This document shows, in pieces, positions 55,787 through 64,000 of a DNA stretch of 64,000 nt; position 1 is the stretch's first letter, and each line of letters begins with the position of its first letter. The notes beneath the pieces were generated by a model that was not told where the DNA came from, searched no databases, and was given only the letters and a program-made list of their open reading frames with translations. This stretch comes from Eonycteris spelaea (taxonomy: Eukaryota > Chordata > Mammalia > Chiroptera > Pteropodidae). Position numbers and translations under genes: made by a program. The stretch is taken from NCBI GenBank assembly GCA_003508835.1, contig PUFA01000684.1, positions 1 through 64,000 of the forward strand, read 5' to 3'.

Positions 55787-56268
55787 GTATGTGTGTGTAT
55801 ATATATTTGTAAATATATATTAATATATATATATATATACAACAAAATATTGTGCAGAAATAAAAAATAAAATCTTGTCATTTGCATAACATGGATGGAT
55901 CTAGAGTGTATTATGTTATGTAAAATAAGTCGGTCAAGAAGAAAAATACTATATCATTTTCACTTATACATGAAAAATAAAAACAAGACAAATGAACAAA
56001 CAAAGCAAAACAAAAACAGATTCATAGAAACAAAGACCAAAGGATGGCTGCTAGAAGATTTGGAGGTAGGAGAGGAGTGAAAATGATGAAGGGAAATATA
56101 ATCAATAATATTGTGATAAGTTTGCATGGTGACAGATGATTACTAGAATTAGTGGGATGATCACATTGTAAGGTACAAAAGTACCAAATAAACTATTTTG
56201 TACACCTGAAACTAATATAACCAATACAATATTGTATGCCAGCTGTAGTTAAATTTAAAAAAATAAAA
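55787..56268 (+). mobile_element. Sense segment of the twin-primed L1 (after LTR), with 3' UTR
   Basis: L1 resumes with a TG/TA microsatellite (55,788-55,841), ORF2 end ('catggatggatctagagtgt') and the 3' UTR ('gatggctgctagaagatttg', 'tacacctgaaactaatataa', 'gccagctgtagttaaattta') with an A-rich tail near 56,258. Confidence 0.9.
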
Positions 56269-56274
56269 GAATAG

Positions 56275-56640
56275 AAATAGTAAAATTGAACATATTACAA
56301 ATTAAATGGTTGATTTGAGTATAATTTTTCTCTCCAATACAAATTAATAGAGATTTTTTTACTTCCTGATGGGAGACATAGTACTATTAAGTAGCTGGCA
56401 TTTTCTAGACTCTACATATAAGAAATTCTTGCCCATTTATTGGAAAGAGACTGCTTCATTCTCACTTTTGTTTGACAACTGTTTTGGATCTGGAAACTTT
56501 AAAATACCAAATCCATGTCTGGATATCCAAAGATATTTTCCTCTAAGGGAATGAGAGGAGAAAGCTCTATACACAGTATATAAGTTTAAATAAATAATAA
56601 ATAAATAGATAGATAGATAATAGATAAATAGATAAAAAGT
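56275..56640. other. Unassigned spacer ending in (GATA/AATA)n
   Basis: No gene is seen. 56,587-56,636 is a tetranucleotide microsatellite (AATA/GATA/TAGA units). The 61-codon frame at 56,369-56,554 has no domain. Confidence 0.5.
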
Positions 56641-56657
56641 CAGCAGGTATCTGTATG

Positions 56658-56941
56658 TGTTAAGGGGGGAAATTTTCGAATGGCCAACTTCTGCTTGCTT
56701 GTTTAATGTTTAACCAGGGTGTAGTTTTAGGAGATATCCTGTGCAAAGATATGCTAATGGCTAACTTCTGCTTCCTGTAAACCTGCTTGCTTGTTTGATG
56801 TAGTAGGCTTTATAAACTGCCTCCTCTGGAAGCTCAGGCTGATTATCTAGTGGGGAGAGGCAGTGCCTGGCAATGCTGGCTAATAAGGCTCATAATTTAT
56901 CTCAATTGCTCCGTGGGTATTAGATTTTGAAGGTGCCACAA
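56658..56941 (+). mobile_element. Solo LTR B, same family as LTR A, internally shortened
   Basis: 284 bp. After 'tgttaagggg' it joins the sequence equivalent to LTR A from about 55,510 ('ggccaacttctgcttgcttg'), so about 190 bp of the LTR A U3 region is missing. A 4-bp 'tatg' lies on both sides (56,654-56,657; 56,942-56,945). 'gtgcaaagatatgctaatgg' and 'ctgattatctagtggggaga' match LTR A closely. The exact 3' end is uncertain by 2 bp. Confidence 0.8.
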
Positions 56942-56944
56942 TAT

Positions 56945-57685
56945 GTGTATTGGGGGCAGGAAGTGTGATGATAGGAAGTATCCAGGAAACCATGCTAACA
57001 TTCTCATTCGGTGGTGTTTTCTCTAAAATAATCTACTGTTGTATTTCCTGTTTCCGATTGATGCTAATTATGGGGAAAATATTTTGGATGGGATTATTTT
57101 CCACTGTAACTTCCTTGGCATTATTTCTTAACAAGGAAAAGGATTCTGAGATAAACATACACACTGGTCAAAAAAATAGATTTTAATTAATAAATAAGAA
57201 ATTAGACTCAAATAGATATTGGATTTTTGGAAGGCAATTGCCTATGTAACTGCTTTGGTTCCGATAAAACCTTTGTGATATTTACCCACCATTCCTTACA
57301 GTAAAAAAAAAAAAATAAAAAGAAGCATTCCTTGACTGATATGGAATATATGTGTGTGGTTTAAATGTTGTATATTAAGATAATAAGCAAAACTTTTTAA
57401 AAAAATAGAATGGTAAAAATACTGCGTTTCAGGGAAAACAATCTGCATAAGAAAGTACAAATGTCATAAGTAGAGATAGGAATCCTCTGTGAACCAATCA
57501 TTTTCTGGCAGCCTAGAAAAATAATCCTGCTTCATCTTGGCCCCTGACTCACTAATTTTAATGCGCTTCTCTCAGTTTTTCTAGAGTAGATGTAATATAT
57601 TCTTACTCATCTTACATTGACACTTTTTTTTTTAGTAACAACGAGCTAGTTTCCATGACTATTTATTGACTTCCCCCATATAGTT
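56945..57685. other. No recognisable gene or repeat
   Basis: Unassigned. It holds an A13 run at 57,302-57,315. The 78-codon frame (56,950-57,186) has a hydrophobic stretch but no known domain. Confidence 0.45.
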
Positions 57686-57689
57686 TACT

Positions 57690-57935
57690 GGTTAAGTTTT
57701 AACTTTATTTCAGTACTACCTGGGTTTTAAATTCTTGCCTTACAACTTCACAGCTATGAAACTGCAAAAAAGTTACTTAACCTCTCTATATATCATTTTG
57801 TATTCCTATTCAATGAGAATACTAATATTTTTCACTCGTCCATAGGGTGCTTTATTAGATTAAAAATAATTAATAAGTGTAATATTTGTAAAGATTGTAA
57901 AACAGTACTTAGCACATGGGTAGTGACATTGTAGT
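57690..57935 (+). mobile_element. MIR SINE
   Basis: 'ctacctgggttttaaattct', 'agttacttaacctctctata', 'aacagtacttagcacatggg' match MIR core to 3' end in sense. Confidence 0.85.
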
Positions 57936-57954
57936 TTTAGCTACTACCATTGAT

Positions 57955-58460
57955 CTCAGTCTTCGTGATTTTGTAGGTCTAATTTTACCTCTCATGATCC
58001 AAGTGTGACATGCGGATGAGACCCAGCTAATATTTATATTCTATCATTTTGGCATAATAATTGGACCAGGGATAAATACATGATTCAAGTTGATCCAATC
58101 AACTAATTCTATAATGTTTACTTTAATGACTGGAAAGATAAAATTTTCTTTCTACTGCGTCTCCTAAGGTATATATAAAAGTCTAGAGACGCTAGAAGCC
58201 ATATTGTCATTTTAAGGAAAGAATCAGCTTAAGAGTGAAGCTGGCAAAAAGGACAGGACAGCCTTAGATAGGAAGATACATTTATCATGATATTGTTTGA
58301 GAACTTGGATCAAGCATTTCCTAAGTGATATATGTCTGGACTTTGCCAATACTCAAACAGATTAGCCAGAATGAGATCAATCACTTATAAGTGAAAAACT
58401 TCCTATTACTATGGTATCTCACCTTCTTCACTTATCCTGTATTTTTACCATGTGTGTGTC
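57955..58460 (+). other. Old interspersed repeat-like segment, family not named
   Basis: 'ttggaccagggataaataca', 'gttgatccaatcaactaatt', 'gctagaagccatattgtcat', 'gagaacttggatcaagcatt' have the style of a mammalian LTR/MaLR or DNA-element consensus that I have seen but cannot name with confidence. No ORF. Confidence 0.4.
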
Positions 58461-58524
58461 TAGAGAAATACTCAGCTGTCTAGCTATAACAGCTATAAAG
58501 TCATATGATATAGTGTGAAAAACA

Positions 58525-58567
58525 ATATATATATATATATACACATATGTGTGTGTGTGTGTATGTA
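58525..58567. repeat. (AT)n(GT)n microsatellite
   Basis: Compound dinucleotide repeat. Confidence 0.95.
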
Positions 58568-58574
58568 TATAATT

Positions 58575-59810
58575 TATGAGCTATTCAAGAAACTGAGTTA
58601 GCCAAAATCTGAGTATGAACTAATTTTTGCTGAGATTGTGAAGTAAAAATTATGCACCAACCATTTGATCTACTGTCTTCATTTAGTAAATGCAGAAACC
58701 AACTTAGGGTAATTAAATTGTTTTATATTTTAATATGATAGAGATGCTAAGGCCTAGAACTTAGGTCATATGACTTTGTATCACATTTCTTTCCATATAG
58801 CATGCTGGATTTCATTAAAGTAAAATAAATTCAGATGAAATGTAATATGGAGCCTCCTCATGAATTATATAGTATATACAGGTCAGTAACTATCTAAAAA
58901 CTACCATTCAGATCCTAGGGCTCAAGTGATTATTTGTGACTAGAAAACATTGTTAACAGTTACAATTTCCTCTCTGTATTTTGGATCATTGACTTTTCTA
59001 AGAGGCCTCTAAAATGTGGTTAAACTGCATTGAATTTCAGAAGCTTTGAAGCATCTAAAATATCTCCTTCAGAATACATAAAAGTCAGTGCTAAGTAAGT
59101 ATTGCAAACCTTGTTTTATAAAATATTAACAAATGTTTCCAAACTAAATTGCATTTTTTTTTTTTCTTCATATGTATATGAATAAAGAAGAGCTCTTTGG
59201 TACAGTCAAGGAGTACTTATTTACATAAAAATAAAAAGCAGTTGCTGCAGTTGAGCAGTTGCAGATCAAAACAGTTCATATAGTGAACGAACTTCTTAAA
59301 TTATGTTTTTAAAAGATTTTGACTTTAGAAACCGCCTCTATAAACCTGAATTTCCTATTTGCCTTTCTTTTTCTCTTTTCTGCAAACATATTCCCAGTTC
59401 CCCAGCAGGTCCACACAGATGGTTGCCTTATTGTGACAGAAGCAAAAATGCTACACTAATGGTTAAGGGATTAAAAATCCTCTTGGTAGCAGTGGTATAT
59501 GTTACCAGTTAATTGTTGCACTAGAAGCTACCTTACTATTTTAAAACATGGACTCATTTTACATGCTTTCTTCACAGCAGTATGAAATGCCAAATTTGTT
59601 GGGATAAGTTTTTAATTTAGTTTGAAAAAAAATAGTCATAAAGAGACAATTCTTCCATACTATCTATGTATCTAAGTAAGAGTGGATTATAATATCATTT
59701 CTGGTTAAAAGGAGTCTGTATTTGCTCTGTATTCAAGAAGACTTATGTGAATAGCACACGGTGCCCTAGAAATGATAAATTATTTTAGTACCTTTGCTAG
59801 GTAGCTAGTC
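58575..59810. other. No recognisable gene or repeat
   Basis: AT-rich, unassigned, with a T-run at 59,154-59,164. Upstream flank of the class I provirus. The 69-codon plus frame at 59,303-59,512 has no domain. Confidence 0.45.
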
Positions 59811-59815
59811 AGATA

Positions 59816-60204
59816 TGAGCGACAAGGGGGAAACAAAGGAATAGGGGTCCAGCCTAGAAAAATGCTCAAAGAACAGCCCAGGGTCAAAGTTATAGCACCC
59901 AGGTGTCAATCAAAACGAACTCACTTTCCAATCACTCAGGAATGCCTTTGGACCACTCCATCACGGCCTGCAAATGTAATGCAGACCTCTCCCTCTCCCA
60001 GGGTTACAGCTCTCCAGCTTCCCAGGCTGTAACCTCATTTCCACGTGGCTGGCTAGTTTTAGGCTTGACTTGTCTTCTACCTCATACTGTGTTTTTAATA
60101 AACAAATATTTCTCATATTCACCAAGTTGAAATTCATTTCTTTGGCAGTGAAAAGGACTCAGAGGTGCGTGTGTTACCGAACTCCCATTGCTCTAATGGT
60201 AACA
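59816..60204 (+). repeat. 5' LTR of the class I provirus
   Basis: Begins about 'tgagcgacaagggg' and ends about 'ctaatggtaaca'. It contains 'aataaa' at 60,097-60,102 as poly(A) signal, with downstream GT-rich 'gaggtgcgtgtgttacc'. Boundaries are inferred from TG...CA and the PBS position; the matching 3' LTR is outside the window. Confidence 0.7.
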
Positions 60205-60212
60205 GCTTTTTC

Positions 60213-60230
60213 TGGTGCTCTGAACTTGGA
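60213..60230 (+). promoter_or_regulatory. Candidate primer-binding site
   Basis: 'tggtgctctgaacttgga' starts with the obligatory TGG and resembles the His- or Phe-tRNA PBS of class I ERVs with mismatches. It lies 8 nt after the inferred LTR end, a slightly long gap, so the LTR end may be a few bases off. Confidence 0.5.
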
Positions 60231-60404
60231 TCCCTTATCTTGGTAAGCAAATGAGCCTGGTCTCTCTCAACTGGAGGCTCTTCCATCTCTCCTCTTAATC
60301 TTTCCTCTCAAAGGGATGAGGGCATCCCTTTCTCACAACTCCCTCCTGTTTCTTAATTCCTTCACCAGTGGTCCTAAGTCCCCCTCCCATGCCAAAGGGG
60401 ACAG

Positions 60405-60590
60405 TATTTTCCCACACCGGAAAAGCTTCTCTCACTGCAGAGAGCCACACTGTCCCTTGTTGGAGAAAAGAGCGGCTCTCTCAAGCCAGAGAGCCACAAA
60501 ATTGCCTTTATCATGCCGGAAAGGACGGCTATCTCTTGCCAGACAGCCATAAGTACTGTGTAGTCTCCCACGCTGGAGATTCATTTCTTC
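60405..60590 (+). repeat. Degenerate 45-50-bp repeats with 'GAGAGCC' palindromes in ERV leader
   Basis: Four imperfect units share '(cc/tt)gga(a/g)a...ctctc..(c/g)agagagcc': starts near 60,416, 60,462, 60,513 and 60,570. Each unit contains a small inverted repeat ('ggctctctcaagccagagagcc' at 60,474-60,495 type). This could fold into serial stem-loops in the genomic RNA leader. Confidence 0.7.
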
Positions 60591-61007
60591 CCCCCTCCTC
60601 CGCAATCTCCTTTGTTTTCAGACACCCGGCGCCGCCGTCTTATCTTTAAGCACCTCTCAGTTCCATTCCCCCACTGGGAAAATCTACCACTCTAGATCTA
60701 GGCTTTCTCCGAAGCCACTCTTTTTTTCACTAAGGTTTTTTGTTTGTTTGTTTGTTTTTTCCACTTTATTGTGCACTCGTTTTATTTTCTTTTCGTATTA
60801 TCTCCTAAATGTACCAATTTAAGATTGCTTACTGTTACTTATCGCTTGCAAGTAAAGGACGTATGAGTTATTTTCTAACTCAATAGCTTTCTTGCAAACA
60901 GAGAAATGTAACACAGTCACCGCTGTCGCCAACTCAGGCCTAGAGGGGAAAAAAGGGCACTTTTAAATTTTAGCAGCTCGACTTTCAAGCCGTGCGCTGC
61001 CACCACT

Positions 61008-61027
61008 CCCGCCACCTGGTGGCCACT
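61008..61027 (-). promoter_or_regulatory. Strong CTCF-like motif in class I ERV leader
   Basis: On the minus strand the sequence reads 'agtggccaccaggtggcggg', matching the CTCF core consensus 'tggccaccagggggcgc' at nearly all informative positions. The surrounding 60,930-61,060 is locally CpG-rich in an otherwise AT-rich window. Binding is inferred from sequence only. Confidence 0.6.
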
Positions 61028-61089
61028 AGCAGCGTCTGCGCCGAATCATTACTTAAAGTTTTCTGTTGTCCTTTAACCGACCCTCAGTG

Positions 61090-62560
61090 CCTTCTGAGTC
61101 CTTAGCTGTGTTTTAACTCAATGGATTCAATTTGACCCACAGACTCTGAAGAAACATAGATTGATTTTCTTTTGCAACACCATTTGGCCACTATATAAAC
61201 TCCATGATGGGGAGACCTGGCCTGTTAATGGGAGCCTTGACTATAACAGCATAATCCAATTAGATCTTTATTGCAAATGCCAGGATAAATGGTCAGAAAT
61301 CCCTTACGTTCAAATCTTTTTTACTCCAAGAAAATAATCCTCTTTTACAGAAACGCGAACTAGCCACTGTGGCTTTACTTAATACTAACAAGACAACTCC
61401 TTCTGAGTTTACTACAATGAATAGCCTGAACAGTCGGCTCCTCCTCAGCCTCCTAGTACTGCTCCCTCTATTTAACTAAAAAGCTCCCCCATACTCCCGG
61501 GAAAGCTCCTACCACCATCTGAGGCTAACCCTATACCTCTTGAAAAAGTTTGCCCTCTAGTGGAAATTCACGGAGGAGAATATGGACCTTGGCTTGTCCA
61601 CGAACCTTTTTCTCTCACAGAACTTAAGCATATCAAGGCAGACTTAGGAAACTACTCTGACAACCCTGATGGGTATATTGATACCTTTCAACGTATCATG
61701 TTTGTTTATGACCTAACCTGGAAGGATACCATGGTTATTCTGAGACAAACCTTATTAGACACCGAAAGGAACAGAGTTTTGTGGGAGGCCAGGAAGTACA
61801 CTGATGACCTCCGTCTATCCAATCCCAAGTACCCTATAGGAGAAACAGCTGTACCTCCCATAGACCTCAGGTAGGATTATAACAATTTCTGAATATGAGA
61901 AAGAGACCATTTCATTATCCGTTTTAGGGCTGGGCTTAAAGCAGGACAACAAAAAGTTATTAGCTATATGAAATAACAGCAATTACTCAAGGCCCAGAGG
62001 AAAACTCTATAGTCTTTCTGGAGATGCTGCAAGAGGCCCTCATTAAGCATACTAACTTAGACTTAAGCTCATAAGAAAGCCAAGTCATTATGAAAGAGAA
62101 GTTTCTAACCCAATTGGCTCCAGACATTAGGCAGAAACTCCAAAAGATCATCCAGGAGCCTGGAGTAACTTTAGATGAGAAGTTAACTGCTGTCACTGAT
62201 GTTTTTTTTTAATAACCATGACCAGGTGCTACAGGCCACATCTCATGAGAAGAAACAGCGGAAAGCTGTTAGACACACCTGAATGTTAGCGGCCCTTAGA
62301 GGCCAGTTTCACTCCACATCTACTGTAGCCCATCTCCCAACAGAGAAGAACCCATTGAGGTGCAACATTTGCTGCCAACTTGGTCACTCAGCCAAGAAGT
62401 GTCCCAACAAGGACAGGACTTCCAGATCTGCTTGCTACAAGTGTCAGCAGTTGGGTCATTGGGCTGCTCTCTGCCCCAAGAGTCGAAGGACTCCTTGGTC
62501 AGAGACATGCACAGGCTATCCGATGGTTGCATAGGACTGAAGAGGCCCCCTCCAGACAGC
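61090..62560 (+). pseudogene. Class I provirus gag, broken
   Basis: Structural polyprotein. A matrix-like part lies at about 61,130-61,330 ('FCNTIWPLYKLHDGETW'-type residues). Capsid is open at 61,560-61,874, beginning 'GGEYGPWLVHEPFSLTELK' and continuing 'NPDGYIDTFQRIM' and 'TLLDTERNRVLWEAR'. The major homology-like segment is at about 61,991-62,050 ('GPEENSIVFLEMLQEALIKH'), then a C-terminal helix ('LAPDIRQKLQKI'). Nucleocapsid is separate (see next). Stops at 61,874, about 62,070 and 62,210 and several frame changes break it. A proline-rich linker lies at 61,440-61,510. Confidence 0.88.
62283..62534 (+). pseudogene. Class I gag nucleocapsid with two zinc knuckles
   Basis: An 83-codon open piece containing two intact C-x2-C-x4-H-x4-C knuckles: C-N-I-C-C-Q-L-G-H-S-A-K-K-C and C-Y-K-C-Q-Q-L-G-H-W-A-A-L-C. 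They bind viral RNA during packaging. Two knuckles distinguish ERV-H/F-like class I elements from most gammaretroviruses, which have one. It is separated from capsid by stops. The antisense and other-frame ORFs here are shadows. Confidence 0.9.
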
Positions 62561-62564
62561 CCAG

Positions 62565-63030
62565 TTATAAGAAATCTCTATCACTAGACTGGAGCCAAAG
62601 GTTAATCTGGATGTGACAGGAGGATACAGAAGCACCATTTTAGGAGTCACAGGTAAACCAATTTCTAGATATTTTACTCCACCTTTATGTTGTCTTTGGG
62701 ATGGGTATTTATTTACACATATTTTCTCATTATGCCTCGATGTCCAAGCCCTCTTCTAGGCTGAGACATCTTACATAGACTAGAGACCAAGATTATTCTA
62801 GGAGGCACCCTAATTTCCTCTCCCTTACAGATGCTTTTATTAGAGGAACCTAGGAGCCTCCCTAATTCGGAAACCTGGGAGACTCAGGTCCATCTTTTAG
62901 TCTGGGATCAGGGCATTCCTGGACAGGCCAAAACAGCCATACCAATTATAATCAACTTAAAAAAAAAATCTCATTTTCCTGATTGGAAGCAGTTTCCATT
63001 AAGGCCTGAAGCTAAATGAGGCCTCCAATC
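62565..63030 (+). pseudogene. Class I protease region remnant
   Basis: Between nucleocapsid and RT. 'EPKVNLDVTGGYRSTILGVTG' (about 62,592-62,660) matches the start of a class I protease and 'GASLIRKPG'-like sequence the end. The Asp-Thr-Gly active site expected upstream or within is not seen. 62,831-63,019 is open but in fragments of two original frames. An A8 run at 62,960 marks one likely frameshift. Confidence 0.6.
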
Positions 63031-63039
63031 TATAATACC

Positions 63040-64000
63040 CAAGTTCTTACAACATGGACTTTTATTTCCTACTAATTATCCCTGCAACACTCCCATTTTG
63101 CCTATTAAGAAGGATGGAACTTACTATCTCATACAAGACTTGCAAATAATCAACAAAGCAGTGATACCCATACATCCAATAGTCTCTAATCCATATATCC
63201 TACTGGGAAACATACTTCCAGAGACCGACTGGTTTACTATTTTAGACTTAAAGGGTACATTCTTTTCTACCCCTGAGTGCACAGTCACAATTTCTATTTG
63301 CTTTGAATGGGACTCCCCTAAAAGAGTCCACCGGCAATTGACTTGGACAGTACTTCCTCAGGGATTCCAGGACAGCCTCCACCTTTTTGATCAAGCATTA
63401 GCTTATGATTTACAAGATTTACAACTTGAGGGGGGATCCATTTTACAGTATGTAGATGATCTTTCTGTTCTACTCGAGACAAGGCTATAGAACATACTGT
63501 TCATACTTTGAATTTCTCAGCCACCCAAGGTTATAGGGTGTCTAGATCCAAAGGCCATTAGCCCAACAGAAGATCATTTATTTAGGGCTCATACTGGCCC
63601 CGGTACCCAGAATTTGTTCCCAGAAAGGGTCCAGGGAATTATACAATTACTGGACCCAACCATTCAAAAACAACTAAGAGCATTTTTAGAACTCACTGGG
63701 GACTGCAGGCTTTGGATTCCTAATTACAGGCTAATAGCCCACCCTCTAAATAATATCATAAAGGGAGGAGATGATGCAGTTTCCCTCCAATAGGGATGGC
63801 CTCAGCAAGAGGCCACTCAGAAACTTAAAGATTTACTCAACAGAGCCCCTGCTCTAGGGCTCCCCAATCCATCCAAGCCTTTCCAATTTTATATGAAAGG
63901 AATAGCATTGCTCTTGGGGTCCTTACCTAACAATTAGGGCCCACTTATCAACCTATGGACTACTTGTTGACACAATTAGATGCCACCACTAAAGGGTGGC
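63040..64000 (+). pseudogene. Class I reverse transcriptase, partly open, truncated by window end
   Basis: The 130-codon frame at 63,098-63,490 covers the RT fingers and palm: 'PIKKDGTYYLIQDLQIINKAV', 'DWFTILDLK' (first catalytic Asp kept), 'LPQGF' (63,352-63,366) and the catalytic Y-V-D-D (63,449-63,460). In the 'LDLKD' motif the second Asp is Gly. After a stop at 63,488 the thumb and connection continue in shifted frames ('LRAFLELTGDCRLWIPNY' at about 63,675, 'LKDLLNRAPALGLPNPSKPFQFY' at about 63,825) to the window edge. RNase H and integrase would lie outside. Confidence 0.9.

Larger units (their letters stand above)
59816..64000 (+). mobile_element. Class I (gammaretrovirus-like) provirus, 5' part; continues beyond window
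   Basis: LTR, PBS-like site, a roughly 900-bp leader, gag, protease remnant and RT in order on the plus strand. It runs off the window end. The Y-V-D-D polymerase motif, gag sequence style and pol layout are class I. Two nucleocapsid zinc knuckles and a His/Phe-like PBS point toward an ERV-H/F-like group. Reading frames are interrupted at many points. Confidence 0.9.

Noticed and set aside
55648..55887. Minus-strand 79-codon ORF
   Set aside because: It is composed of LTR A sequence read backwards plus a TA/TG microsatellite ('YIYIYIN...'), so it is not a gene.
55312..56941. LTR A and LTR B as the two ends of one small provirus
   Set aside because: The 870 bp between them is an L1 3' end and microsatellite continuous with the L1 upstream of LTR A. 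The flanking duplications differ. No PBS, gag or polypurine tract is present.
60316..60649. Overlapping plus and minus ORFs of 65-93 codons
   Set aside because: They fall in the retroviral leader between PBS and gag and arise from repeated 'gagagcc' units. No homology to gag or any accessory protein is seen.

Overview
The window reads as a non-genic stretch of a placental mammal genome: AT-rich, with no recognisable host exon series, tRNA or rRNA gene, CRISPR array or bacterial feature, and built almost entirely from retroelements. L1 LINEs dominate. MIR, L2 and ERV-L remnants place it in a eutherian. The 3' UTRs of the younger L1 copies (about 22,745, 26,420, 39,940 and 49,630) carry the 'ttattgrggt..cattggttaata' tail that I associate with laurasiatherian, probably bat, L1 families. 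That species call is an inference from memory of repeat consensus sequences and was not searched.

Layout. 1.5-4.6 kb and 6.5-7.7 kb hold two badly decayed ERV-L (class III) pol fragments, separated by an L1 3' end. 8.0-12.7 kb holds an old L1/HAL1-like body split by a roughly 1.1 kb antisense RTE-clade LINE. 13.1-14.9 kb is an L1 3' half, 14.9-17.7 kb is unassigned, and 17.7-20.0 kb holds L1 3' ends and a MIR. From 20.7 to 38.3 kb one old antisense L1 can be followed in register through three insertions: an L1 composite (21.5-22.6 kb), a 3 kb antisense L1 (22.7-25.8 kb) and a larger antisense L1 (26.4-37.7 kb). The last of these is itself interrupted by a complete two-LTR class II (betaretrovirus-like, ERVK-type) provirus at 26,947-32,707. 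38.3-44.5 kb is a sense L1 with an L1 3' end nested in its ORF1 and a 661-bp LTR (exact 6-bp target duplication) nested in that. 44.5-53.7 kb mixes L1, L2, MIR and DNA-transposon remnants. 53.8-56.3 kb is a 5'-inverted (twin-primed) L1 carrying a solo LTR, and a second LTR of the same family follows at 56.7 kb. 59.8 kb to the window end is the 5' part of a class I (gammaretrovirus-like) provirus: LTR, long leader, gag with two zinc knuckles, pro remnant and reverse transcriptase. It runs off the window.

Coding content. Every protein-like segment belongs to a transposable element, and nearly all are broken by stops and frameshifts. The exception is a 314-codon open frame at 31,526-32,470. It covers the whole transmembrane (TM) envelope subunit of the class II provirus, while gag, pro, pol and surface envelope of the same element are disrupted or deleted. 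A strong CTCF-like site lies in the leader of the class I provirus at about 61,010. Family names come from motif and consensus recognition by eye. No database search was run, and element boundaries are approximate (about 5-50 bp) unless a target-site duplication is quoted.
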